A DNA stretch of 64,000 bases from Martelella lutilitoris (GTDB lineage: Bacteria; Pseudomonadota; Alphaproteobacteria; Rhizobiales; Rhizobiaceae): NCBI RefSeq assembly GCF_016598595.1, contig NZ_CP066786.1, positions 891,501 through 955,500 of the forward strand, written 5' to 3'. Every line of letters begins with the position of its first letter. Position 1 is the stretch's first letter. The notes under the pieces are model-generated. The model saw nothing but the letters and a program-made list of their open reading frames with translations, had not been told where the DNA came from and ran no database searches. A program made the translations under genes and the position numbers. Below are positions 35,298 through 43,418 of the stretch, in pieces.

Positions 35298-36277
35298 TGG
35301 CGCGCATCTTCAAACACCGCGAAGCGCTGCTCTTCGTCGCCATATTGATGCTGGTCGGCGCGATCGAGCTGCGTTTTCCGGGTTTTGTCGCCCCGCGCAA
35401 TCTCGTTTCGATCTATAATGACACGGCGATCCTGATCATTCTGGCGCTGGGACAAGCCGCCGTTATTCTCTCGCGCGGCATCGATCTTTCCATCGCCGCC
35501 AATCTGGCGCTGTCCGGCACCATCGCAGCGCTCCTGAACGTCGCTTTCCCGGATTTACCGGTGATCTTTCTGCTGGTTGCCGCCGTCATCAGCGGCTCGG
35601 TGCTGGGCGCGATCAACGGACTTCTGGTCTGGCGCCTGTCGATCCCGCCCATCGTGGTGACGCTGGGCACGATGACCATCTATCGCGGCACGATCTTTCT
35701 TCTGACCGGCGGTGCCTGGGTCAATGCCCATGAGATGACCGATGCCTTCAAGGCGGTGCCGCGCGCCGTGTTTCTCGGCATTCCGGTGCTCGCCTGGTTC
35801 TCGCTCGCCGTCATCGTGGTGATGATGGCGGTGCTGGTCATGACCCGGCTGGGGCGCGCCTTCTATGCCGTCGGCGGCAATCCGCATGCTGCCGTCTACA
35901 CCGGCATTTCCGTTGGTCGCACGCATTTCTTCGCCTATCTGGTTGCCGGTGCGCTGGCCGGTCTTGCCGGTTATCTCTGGACCGCGCGCTACGCCGTTGC
36001 CTATGTCGATATCGCCAACGGTTTCGAGCTGGACGTGGTCGCCGCCTGTGTCATCGGCGGCATCTCGATTGCCGGCGGCGCGGGGACGGCGATCGGCGCG
36101 GTGCTTGGCGCGCTCTTTCTCGGCATCATCAAGAATGCGCTGCCGGTCATCGATGTCTCGCCCTTCTGGCAGATGGCGATTTCGGGCACGGTCATCATCA
36201 TCGCGGTTGCCGTCAATGCGCGCTCCTCGCGCGTCAAGGGCCGCGTCATCCTGAAAAAAGCGGAGCATGCGCTATGA
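35294..36277 (+). CDS. rhaP: Rhamnose ABC transporter permease RhaP
   Basis: Membrane subunit of 327 aa, BPD_transp_2/ribose class, with 8-10 hydrophobic segments. Family tracts include GQAAVILSRGIDLSIAANLALSGTIAA near residues 53-79 and AVGGNPHAAVYTGISVGRTHFFAYLV before IGGISIAGGAGTAIGAVLGALF. Starts and ends within four-base overlaps with rhaT and rhaQ. Confidence 0.93.
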   Translation: MMARIFKHREALLFVAILMLVGAIELRFPGFVAPRNLVSIYNDTAILIILALGQAAVILSRGIDLSIAANLALSGTIAALLNVAFPDLPVIFLLVAAVISGSVLGAINGLLVWRLSIPPIVVTLGTMTIYRGTIFLLTGGAWVNAHEMTDAFKAVPRAVFLGIPVLAWFSLAVIVVMMAVLVMTRLGRAFYAVGGNPHAAVYTGISVGRTHFFAYLVAGALAGLAGYLWTARYAVAYVDIANGFELDVVAACVIGGISIAGGAGTAIGAVLGALFLGIIKNALPVIDVSPFWQMAISGTVIIIAVAVNARSSRVKGRVILKKAEHAL

Positions 36278-37284
36278 GTGTCAGCGAAACGCGCTTTGTG
36301 CCCGATCGCCTACATGGGCGCGCTCACCGCATGGCCCGCAGTTGGGAGAGCCTGCTGGTCGTGGTGGTGGTCGCGATCTTCATCGTCAACAGTTTCGCCT
36401 CGCCCTATTTCCTCGATGCGTGGAACTTGTCGGATGCGACCTTCAACTTCACCGAAAAGGCGCTGATCGCCTTTGCCATGGCGCTGGTGATCATATCGGG
36501 CGAGATTGATCTCTCGGTTGCCGCCATCATCGCGCTGGCGTCAACGGCCATGGGGTTTGCCGCGCAGTTTGGCATGGGAACGCCGGAACTGGTGGCCATC
36601 GGCCTTGGCGTCGGTCTGTTGTGCGGCGCCTTCAACGGCTTTCTGATCACCGGTCTCGGCCTGCCGTCCATCGTCGTTACCATCGGTACGATGAGCCTCT
36701 TCCGCGGGCTCTCCTATGTGGTGCTCGGGGACAAAGCCTTTACCGGTTACCCGTCGGATTTCGCCTATTTCGGCCAGGGCTATGTCTTCTGGGTCATCTC
36801 CTTCGAATTCGTGCTGTTTGCCGTCATGGCGGTGCTGTTCGGCATCCTGCTGCATCTGACGAGCTTTGGCCGCATGGTCTATGCGATCGGCAACAACGCC
36901 ACCGCCGCGCGCTTCTCCGGCATCCGGGTCGGGCGGGTGAAGTTCCTGCTGTTCCTGATGACCGGGGCCATGTCCGGCATGGCGGCAATCTGCCTGACCT
37001 CGCGCCTCGGCTCGACGCGGCCGTCGATCGCCTTTGGCTGGGAGCTGGAGATCGTCACCATGGTGGTGCTGGGCGGCATCAACATTCTCGGCGGCGCGGG
37101 CACGATCATCGGCGTTGTGCTCGCCGCCTTCATCATGGGGCTCGTCACCTTCGGCTTCGGGTTGATGAATGTGCCGGGCATCGTCATGTCGATCTTCATC
37201 GGTCTTCTGCTGATTGGCGTCATCGCATTGCCTGTGCTCTATACGAGGATCGCAAGGCGGTTCAGACGGGGTGAGGCGCAATGA
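36274..37284 (+). CDS. rhaQ: Rhamnose ABC transporter permease RhaQ
   Basis: Second membrane subunit, 336 aa, paralogous to RhaP: ISGEIDLSVAAIIALASTAMGFAAQFG, AIGNNATAARFSGIRVGRVKFLLFLM and LGGINILGGAGTIIGVVLAAFIMG are the matching family tracts. It heterodimerises with RhaP. The four-base overlap with rhaK places kinase and transporter under coupled translation. Confidence 0.93.
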   Translation: MSVSETRFVPDRLHGRAHRMARSWESLLVVVVVAIFIVNSFASPYFLDAWNLSDATFNFTEKALIAFAMALVIISGEIDLSVAAIIALASTAMGFAAQFGMGTPELVAIGLGVGLLCGAFNGFLITGLGLPSIVVTIGTMSLFRGLSYVVLGDKAFTGYPSDFAYFGQGYVFWVISFEFVLFAVMAVLFGILLHLTSFGRMVYAIGNNATAARFSGIRVGRVKFLLFLMTGAMSGMAAICLTSRLGSTRPSIAFGWELEIVTMVVLGGINILGGAGTIIGVVLAAFIMGLVTFGFGLMNVPGIVMSIFIGLLLIGVIALPVLYTRIARRFRRGEAQ

Positions 37285-38660
37285 GTGACATCCGCAAGGT
37301 CGCGGTCATCGATATCGGCAAGACCAATGCCAAGGTCATCCTCTATGACCTCGAAGCGGCGAGCGAAATCGACACACGGTCGAAACGAAACGAAGTGACG
37401 GGCCATTCGCCCTATCCGCATTTCGAGGTGGATGATCTGTTCGACTTCATTCTGGAAGCGCTTGCCGAATTTCAGAAGGAACATGGCGTCGATGCGATTT
37501 CCGTGACCACCCATGGCGCGACGGCGGCTCTTTTGAAGCGGGACGGAACGCTGGCGCTCCCGGTGCTCGACTACGAGCATGCCGGCCCCGACGAAACCCG
37601 CGCTGACTACGAAGAAATCCGCCCGCCCTTTGCCGAAACCGGCTCTCCGCGCCTCGCCATGGGGCTGAATATCGGCGCGCAACTCTTCTGGCAGAAGACA
37701 AAATTTCCCGATGAATTCGCGATGATCGACTGCGTGTTGCCCTATCCGCAATATTGGGGCTTTCGTCTGACCGGCCGGCGCGCCGGCGAGGCAACGAGTT
37801 GGGGGTGCCACACCGATCTGTGGTCGCCGCGCTCCAGGACGTTCTCCTCGCTGGTGGGTGAACTCGGTCTCTTTGGCAAGATGGGAGAGCTTGTCAAAGC
37901 CGATGACAAGCTGGGTGAGGTTCTGCCGGAAATCGCAAGGAAGACCGGGCTTGCCCCAAACTGCCCGGTTTTCGCCGGCATTCACGATTCCAACGCCTCG
38001 CTGCTGCCGCATCTATGGTCGAGGGCGCAACCTTTCTCCGTGGTCTCGACAGGCACCTGGGTGATTGCCATGGCGGTTGGCGGGCATCCGCCGGCTCTGG
38101 ATGAAAGCCGGGATACGCTGATCAACGTCAACGCCTATGGCGATCCGGTGCCCTCCGCCCGGTTCATGGGCGGACGGGTCTTCGAGGTGGCGGCGCCCGG
38201 CGGCGAGGTTGCCGTCACCGAAGACGACCGCAAGGCGATGCTGAAGAACCGGATCATGATGATGCCGTCGGTGCTCGGCGATACCGGGCCGTTTCAGGGG
38301 ATCATCGGCGGCTGGACGGTGGACGAGCATCATCTGACGCCCGGCATGCGTCTTCTCGGCGTTTCCTGGTATCTGGCGCTGATGACGGCGATCTGCCTTG
38401 ACCTGACCGGGGCTTCTGGACCGGTAATCGTGGAAGGCCCGTTTGCCGAAAACCACGACTATCTCTCCATGCTTTCGGCCGCGACCGGCCGTCCGGTGGA
38501 GAAAAGCCCGGGCAGCGGCACCAGCGCCGGCGCGGCAGGCCTCGCGGTCGGCGGGGTCAAGCTCTCCGCCTTCAGGCCCCATCCCGAACCGCTGTCGGGT
38601 CTCGCTGAACTCAACGCTTACGCGGAAATCTGGCGGGAAAGACTGCCGGAGGTGGAGTGA
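37281..38660 (+). CDS. rhaK: Rhamnulokinase-type sugar kinase, FGGY family
   Basis: ATP-dependent kinase of 459 aa acting on rhamnulose (or rhamnose). FGGY features are the N-terminal phosphate loop VIDIGKTNAKVILYDL, the catalytic-region DSNASLLPHLW, VVSTGTWVIAMAVGG, and the C-terminal GTSAGAAGLAVGGVK. In R. leguminosarum RhaK is unusual in also being needed for transport activity, and its linkage to rhaQ here is consistent with that. It ends six bases from the convergent LuxR-type gene. Confidence 0.92.
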   Translation: MSDIRKVAVIDIGKTNAKVILYDLEAASEIDTRSKRNEVTGHSPYPHFEVDDLFDFILEALAEFQKEHGVDAISVTTHGATAALLKRDGTLALPVLDYEHAGPDETRADYEEIRPPFAETGSPRLAMGLNIGAQLFWQKTKFPDEFAMIDCVLPYPQYWGFRLTGRRAGEATSWGCHTDLWSPRSRTFSSLVGELGLFGKMGELVKADDKLGEVLPEIARKTGLAPNCPVFAGIHDSNASLLPHLWSRAQPFSVVSTGTWVIAMAVGGHPPALDESRDTLINVNAYGDPVPSARFMGGRVFEVAAPGGEVAVTEDDRKAMLKNRIMMMPSVLGDTGPFQGIIGGWTVDEHHLTPGMRLLGVSWYLALMTAICLDLTGASGPVIVEGPFAENHDYLSMLSAATGRPVEKSPGSGTSAGAAGLAVGGVKLSAFRPHPEPLSGLAELNAYAEIWRERLPEVE

Positions 38661-38666
38661 GACCTC

Positions 38667-39191
38667 TCAGGCAGCGTCATCCGGCCTGCCGATGCCATCG
38701 CCCAAAAGATCCTCGACGAACCACGCGGCAAACTGGGCGCGGCCGGAGACGCCGGCCTTGGCGTAAATGCGCGTCATCTGGGCGCGCACGGTTCCCTGCG
38801 CCGCGCCGCGCAGGCGGGCGATCTCCGAGATATCAAGCCCCTTCAGCGCCAGAAGCCCGACTTCGCGTTCCGCCGGCGTCAAACCCCAGTCGTCGAACTG
38901 CGTGTCGATGATGCGGATGAAATCGCCGCGCGCCGTGTCGAGCGCCTTTTCCTGGGCATACATGCGTTCAAGTGTCAGACGAAGCTGCCAGCCGGCAAGG
39001 AAAATGCCGGCGACCAGCGTGACGGCGATCAGCGCCTCGATGATCGAATGGGCGCCGGGCGGTTTTTCAAAGAGGTCACGGGTCGCATCGGCGACGAAAA
39101 ACACGGCGGCGACGGCCTGCATCAGCATGAACGCAGCAAGGGCGATCGTCTGCGATCGCCCCTGCCTTCGTGCTTCCGGCCTGTTCGTCAT
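38667..39191 (-). CDS. Membrane-anchored LuxR-type transcription regulator
   Basis: A 174-aa protein with two hydrophobic helices (about residues 14-34 and 47-67), a short helical linker (LRLTLERMYAQEKALDTARGDFIRIID) and a C-terminal LuxR/NarL HTH (about 104-165: LTPAEREVGLLALKGLDISEIARLRGAAQGTVRAQMTRIYAKAGVSGRAQF). There is no receiver or autoinducer domain, so the signal must be sensed in or near the membrane. It overlaps the cytochrome b561 gene by four bases (ATGA), pointing to a redox cue. Function beyond that is inference. Confidence 0.8.
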   Translation of the reverse strand: MTNRPEARRQGRSQTIALAAFMLMQAVAAVFFVADATRDLFEKPPGAHSIIEALIAVTLVAGIFLAGWQLRLTLERMYAQEKALDTARGDFIRIIDTQFDDWGLTPAEREVGLLALKGLDISEIARLRGAAQGTVRAQMTRIYAKAGVSGRAQFAAWFVEDLLGDGIGRPDDAA

Positions 39192-39832
39192 TTCGGCGGA
39201 CCCTTGATCATCGGGCGGACAAGGTTTCGGCGAAGCGCGTGGCTTTCGACGGCGACGCCTGCGACGTGAATGAGCGCCAGAATGAGCATCAGGTTGGCGG
39301 CGGTTTCATGAACCCCCTTGACGATGTCGCTCTGGGCAAGACTGTCGTCACTATCGTCCCCGGCGCTGCGATTGGCAAGGCTCGACCAGTCGCCCTGTTC
39401 CACGGCCGCCCGTTCCTCCGCGATCGTGATCGGGCTCTTGGCGTCGGTCATGATCAGGCCCGTGGCGATCACGACGGCGAGCATCGCCCAGAGCGCATAG
39501 ACCATCATGGCCCCTGCGGGATTGTGCGAGGGATACTCGCGCGGCTTGCCCCGGATGACCGAGAGCAGGTGCGAGACGGCGGCCTTCGGGTCCGGCGGAA
39601 AGGCGGAAAAGCGCGCCTCGCGCGGTCCGAGAAGCCCCCAGCCCAGCCGGATCGCCAGAACCGACATGGCGATCCAGCCGACCCAGACATGGACCGTGCC
39701 GCCCGGTTTGGACAAGAGCCCGTTGATGATGACGGCGGCGGCGATCGTCCAGTGGCTGATCCGCACCAGCGGGTCCCACGGATCGGGAGGGGCGACTTTC
39801 GCCCCTCCTCCTGTATTTGCGTTGTCGGACAT
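39188..39832 (-). CDS. Cytochrome b561-family membrane protein
   Basis: Di-haem b561-type protein of 214 aa with about four membrane helices. Candidate haem histidines are in VRISHWTIAAAVIING, GTVHVWVGWIAM, GVHETAANLMLILALIHVAGVAVES. Such proteins pass electrons between periplasmic donors or c-type cytochromes and the quinone pool. A polar insert of about 45 residues (AEERAAVEQGDWSSL...) lies in the middle. It is one base from the PepSY gene and overlaps the LuxR-type gene, forming a three-gene operon. Confidence 0.9.
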   Translation of the reverse strand: MSDNANTGGGAKVAPPDPWDPLVRISHWTIAAAVIINGLLSKPGGTVHVWVGWIAMSVLAIRLGWGLLGPREARFSAFPPDPKAAVSHLLSVIRGKPREYPSHNPAGAMMVYALWAMLAVVIATGLIMTDAKSPITIAEERAAVEQGDWSSLANRSAGDDSDDSLAQSDIVKGVHETAANLMLILALIHVAGVAVESHALRRNLVRPMIKGPPK

Positions 39833-39833
39833 C

Positions 39834-40094
39834 TCAGTCGTTCCCGGAAATCTTCTTTACCGCGCCGGAGGCCGGATCGATATAGATTTCCCACATCTTG
39901 TTGGACTGATCGGTGCACTTGGCCTCGATCATGCCGCCTTCGGCTTCGAATGCCCTGACGGAACAGCCGGCCTTTTCGAGGGCGGCGGTGGCGTCCTTTG
40001 GATTGGTGCCGACAACGTCGCCGACGGCCGGCATGGCGAAGGCGGAAAGCGGCGAGACGAGCGTAAGGGCTGCGAGGATGGCAATGCGTTTCAT
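39834..40094 (-). CDS. Small secreted PepSY-domain protein
   Basis: An 86-aa protein with a signal peptide (MKRIAILAALTLVSPLSAFA) and a single PepSY-like domain: DATAALEKAGCSVRAFEAEGG...EIYIDPASGAVKKI. Two cysteines in the mature part could form a disulphide. PepSY domains are found with haem proteins and may bind peptides or act as small periplasmic inhibitors; here it heads the operon with cytochrome b561. ATG 40094 is the only start that gives a signal peptide. Confidence 0.82.
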   Translation of the reverse strand: MKRIAILAALTLVSPLSAFAMPAVGDVVGTNPKDATAALEKAGCSVRAFEAEGGMIEAKCTDQSNKMWEIYIDPASGAVKKISGND

Positions 40095-40310
40095 ATCGGC
40101 TCCTGTCTGTTGGGTCGCCTTGAAGTGCGACGCTGCCGATGTGGACGGAGACAATTGCCCTCGTCCATGGCGCAAGTGCTGAAATGCGGGCCCGTAAGCG
40201 TCTGCTTATAGGGTGTTCAGGTGGCCGAAACGGCGCCGGATGCCTTGAAAACGGCTTGTCCCCGCACCAGTTCGATCTTCTTCGGGCAATCAATACGGGT
40301 GAAAGAACGC

Positions 40311-41027
40311 ATGGACATCAACAAGCTTCTGGAAGGCTTCCTCGGTTCAGGCTCGGGCTCGGGCTCGGGCGGGCAGGATGCGGCGCGAACAACGGGTGGC
40401 TCAGGCCTACCGGGCGGGCTTGCCGGCGGCGCGGCGGCCGGCGGGGCGATCGCGCTTCTGCTCGGCACCAAGACCGGGCGCAAGCTGGGCGGCAAGGCGC
40501 TGAAATACGGCGGCATGGCTGCCGTCGGCGGACTGGCCTACAAGGCCTATCGTGACTGGCAGGAGAACAAATCCTCCGGTCAGGAGGAAAGGCCGCTCAA
40601 TTTGCCGAAGCCGCCGGCAGACAGCGGCTTTGATGTCGAGCATGACGCGGACAAGGACGGCCGGGATTTCCGGCTGGCGCTGATGCGGGCGATGATCGCG
40701 GCGGCAAATTGCGACGACCATATCGACAAGGCTGAGCATGGCCGCATCCGCGAGCAGATCGAGAAGATGGGATTCGGCGCGGAGGAAAAAGCGCTGCTTT
40801 TCGACTATTTCGCCCAGCCATCGGATCCTGCGGCGGTCGCAGGGCTCGCGCGCTCGCGCGAGCAGGGAGCCGAACTCTATCTGGCTTCCGCTCTTGCGGT
40901 CGATCCCGACACGCCGCAGGAAAAGGCCTATCTTGAGCGGTTGTCCGGACATCTGGACCTGCCCGAAGGTCTGCGCGGACACCTCGATCTTGAAGCGGAA
41001 GCCGCCCGCCGTCAGGTTGAGGGCTGA
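40311..41027 (+). CDS. DUF533 (YebE-like) inner-membrane protein
   Basis: A 238-aa protein with a Gly/Ser-rich N-terminus (GSGSGSGSGGQ), a glycine-alanine hydrophobic segment (GGLAGGAAAGGAIALLLGTKTGRKLG) and a C-terminal TerB-like helical domain (about 115-235: LMRAMIAAANCDDHIDKAEHGRIREQIEKMG), as in YebE. YebE-type genes often respond to envelope stress; the molecular role is not known. ATG 40311 gives the family start MDINKLLEGFLG. It stands alone between oppositely oriented genes. Confidence 0.85.
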   Translation: MDINKLLEGFLGSGSGSGSGGQDAARTTGGSGLPGGLAGGAAAGGAIALLLGTKTGRKLGGKALKYGGMAAVGGLAYKAYRDWQENKSSGQEERPLNLPKPPADSGFDVEHDADKDGRDFRLALMRAMIAAANCDDHIDKAEHGRIREQIEKMGFGAEEKALLFDYFAQPSDPAAVAGLARSREQGAELYLASALAVDPDTPQEKAYLERLSGHLDLPEGLRGHLDLEAEAARRQVEG

Positions 41028-41160
41028 CCGTTCCGGCGATGATGACGCGCCGACCTTTGCGCGGCTGCTGGTCCTTGTCCGAAGCGTGTCGCCGTGCGGA
41101 GGGCGCGCCATCGCGGCTTGGGCGGCCGGTCATTGGCAGACTCGATGGTCGACGGCAAGG

Positions 41161-42087
41161 CTACTTCGTGGCGATCCTGAGGACGATGTCCTGGTCGTAA
41201 TTGCCGAAGCCCTTGCCGAAGATATTGACGCCGCCGGGATGACGGGCGTCCTCGTGCACGCTGATCGAAAGGCGGATGGAGTGGTGGCGTTCAAGGCCGA
41301 GGTCGGCGAGACGGACGTCGGACATCCTGACGCCATCCACATAGGCGCCGCTTCCGGTCACGCGGAAGCGCTTCAGCATGCCGTATTGCGAGCCCTTGAG
41401 CTTCCACCAGTCCGGCGTGAATACGCCGCGACGATCGCCGAAATCGCCCGGCGATGTCCACTGGCCGATATCGATGCCGTTGATGCCGATGGTGATGTCG
41501 GACGGCCAGTCGGGGTTGGTGCCGGGCATTTCGGAGGAGAGCTCCAGGGAGAATTCGAGTTCTTCGACGCCACGGTTGTCGAGCCGGGCATTGTTGGGAA
41601 ACTGGTATTCCACCTTGCCCCTTGTGAACCAGATCAGCCCGGCCTTCATGCGCGCCGGATCGAGGAAGGAATCGGGCACGTCGAGAAGGCCGATAATGCC
41701 CTCATTCGTGCATAGCCCGCAGGGCGCGCTGACGTCGAAGGCGGTGTAGAGGCCGACCGGCATCGACACCTCGATCCCGTCCCTGCGGCGTTCCTCTGCT
41801 GCATCGGCGAAAACGATCAGCACTTCATCGTAGATGCTGGTGCAAACCTTCTGGTTGCCCTTGCGGGCGCGCTGGCTCTCCGTGTGGATCAGACCGGCCT
41901 CTTCTAGAAGCTGCACGCTGAGCGACACTGTGGATTGCGGAAGCTTCAGGAGTTCGCCGATCTCCTTGACGTTCAGCGGCCCCTTCCGGCGCAGAAGCTT
42001 GAGCACGGCAATGCGCGCCGGCGCGGCCAGACCCTTGATGACATTCATGTCCCTTTCCGGGTCAACGACAAGAAAATTGCGCGGCAT
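41161..42087 (-). CDS. ArsR-type regulator with large C-terminal domain
   Basis: A 308-aa regulator: an ArsR/MarR-like winged helix at residues about 14-85 (LAAPARIAVLKLLRRKGPLNVKEIGELLKLPQSTVSLSVQLLEEAGLI) followed by a ~215-residue domain of mostly beta-strand character (FTPDWWKLKGSQYGMLKRFRVTGSGAYVDGVRMSD). It lacks the metal-binding cysteine motif of ArsR/SmtB; three cysteines cluster at CGLCTNE and in KVCTSI. The C-terminal part probably senses a small ligand. It diverges from the BMP-type transporter operon, which it very likely controls. Confidence 0.8.
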   Translation of the reverse strand: MPRNFLVVDPERDMNVIKGLAAPARIAVLKLLRRKGPLNVKEIGELLKLPQSTVSLSVQLLEEAGLIHTESQRARKGNQKVCTSIYDEVLIVFADAAEERRRDGIEVSMPVGLYTAFDVSAPCGLCTNEGIIGLLDVPDSFLDPARMKAGLIWFTRGKVEYQFPNNARLDNRGVEELEFSLELSSEMPGTNPDWPSDITIGINGIDIGQWTSPGDFGDRRGVFTPDWWKLKGSQYGMLKRFRVTGSGAYVDGVRMSDVRLADLGLERHHSIRLSISVHEDARHPGGVNIFGKGFGNYDQDIVLRIATK

Positions 42088-42422
42088 GGGAGAACTTTTC
42101 TACTGGTGGTCAGTGTCAGGAAACGTTCATATCAGGATTCTTGGCGCGGTCAAATATCGGTGGCAGCACCGCGCGTGCCGGGACCGCTTAAGGCGGACAA
42201 TTCACAATTTGGTGCAAACTTTTGAACAGGGATTGCGCCGACTTCGGTTCGTCTGCCTTATTTGACAAACGGTGTCGCGATTCGGCCACCGGCTGCATCC
42301 GCTTGAAAAAACACAAGGAAACGGGCAGACTGCACATTTCCTGTGCATCCATTGAGCTTGACACAAGATTGAGCGGCTTCTAGAATTTTGGACCAAATGG
42401 TCAAAGAGGGGTCTTTTTACAC
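42088..42422. other. Divergent control region of the BMP transporter locus
   Basis: These 335 bases between the regulator and the binding-protein gene contain no gene but have a near-consensus promoter (42358-42386) and two small dyads around it (42331-42347, 42391-42402). Confidence 0.6.
42331..42402 (+). promoter_or_regulatory. Promoter with flanking dyads for the BMP transporter operon
   Basis: TTGACA at 42358-42363 and TAGAAT at 42381-42386 are spaced by exactly 17 bases. A dyad TGCACA-N5-TGTGCA (42331-42347) lies just before the -35 box, and GACCA-N2-TGGTC (42391-42402) lies where transcription would start. The second is well placed for a repressor, the first for an activator or a second operator; the adjacent ArsR-type protein is the obvious candidate. 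Confidence 0.72.
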
Positions 42423-43409
42423 ATGAAGAATGATTTTTCGCTGAGCCGTCGCGCGCTCATGGCATCCACGCTTGTTCTCGGCGCCGTTGCCATGGCGCCG
42501 GCCATCAGCGCCGCAGAGCCGCTGAAGGTCGCTGCCATCCACGCTTCGCCGGTTGAAAATGCCTGGAACTCGGTCATCCATCAGGCGCTTCTGGAAGCCG
42601 CCGAAGAGGGTGCGATCGAATATGTCTTTTCCGAGAGCGTTTCGGGTACGGACTACCCCCGCGCCATGCGGGAATATGCCGAGCAGGGCGTCGATCTGAT
42701 CATCGGCGAATCCTATGCCGTTGAATCCGAAGCCCGTGAAGTGGCTGCAGACTATCCGGATACGCCCTTCGTCATGGGGTCCTCCGGCGGCCCGTCCGGC
42801 GACAATTTCGGCGTTTTCGGCACATGGAACCATGACGGCGCCTATCTCGCCGGCATGCTGGCCGGCACGCTGACGGAAAGCAACGTCGTCGGCTCGGTCG
42901 GCGCCATGCCGATCCCGGAAGTCAACATGCTGATCAATGCCTTTGCCGAAGGCGTGAAGGAAACCAATCCGGACGCCGAACATCATGTCACCTTCATCGG
43001 CACCTTCTTTGATCCGCCAAAGGCCCGTGAAGCCGGCCTCGCCCAGATCGACCAGGGCGCGGACATTCTTTTCGGCGAACGCATCGGCACGGCCGACGCG
43101 GCCAAGGAGCGCGGCATTCTCGCCGTCGGATCGCTCATCGATTACACGCCGCGTTATCCCGATACCGTCTTTGCCAACGCTCTCTGGGGCTTCCGCCCGA
43201 TCGTCGATGCGGCGATCGCCGATGTCGAGGCCGGCAATCCGGTCGGCCAGAATTACACGGCCTTCGGCATGCTGAAGGAAGGCGGCAGCGACATCGCCTT
43301 CGTTGAAGGCGTTGCCTCGCCGGAGGCGGTCGAAGCCATGCTGGCCAAGCGTCAGGAAATCATCGACGGCACGTTCGAGGTTCCGCGCAACATGGACGAA
43401 CCGAAGTAG
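42423..43409 (+). CDS. BMP-family ABC transporter binding protein
   Basis: Periplasmic binding protein of 328 aa, Bmp/Med (PnrA-like) family, generally for purine nucleosides or related heterocycles. The signal peptide contains SRRALMAS, a Tat-like twin arginine, and no lipobox cysteine, so it is soluble rather than a lipoprotein. Family tracts: GIEYVFSESVSGTDYPRAMREYAEQGVDLIIGESY and NFGVFGTWNHDGAYLAGMLAG, with the VGSVGAMPIPEVNMLINAFAEGVK core. First gene of the operon, ten bases before the amidase. Confidence 0.9.
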   Translation: MKNDFSLSRRALMASTLVLGAVAMAPAISAAEPLKVAAIHASPVENAWNSVIHQALLEAAEEGAIEYVFSESVSGTDYPRAMREYAEQGVDLIIGESYAVESEAREVAADYPDTPFVMGSSGGPSGDNFGVFGTWNHDGAYLAGMLAGTLTESNVVGSVGAMPIPEVNMLINAFAEGVKETNPDAEHHVTFIGTFFDPPKAREAGLAQIDQGADILFGERIGTADAAKERGILAVGSLIDYTPRYPDTVFANALWGFRPIVDAAIADVEAGNPVGQNYTAFGMLKEGGSDIAFVEGVASPEAVEAMLAKRQEIIDGTFEVPRNMDEPK

Positions 43410-43418
43410 GGATTGCCC

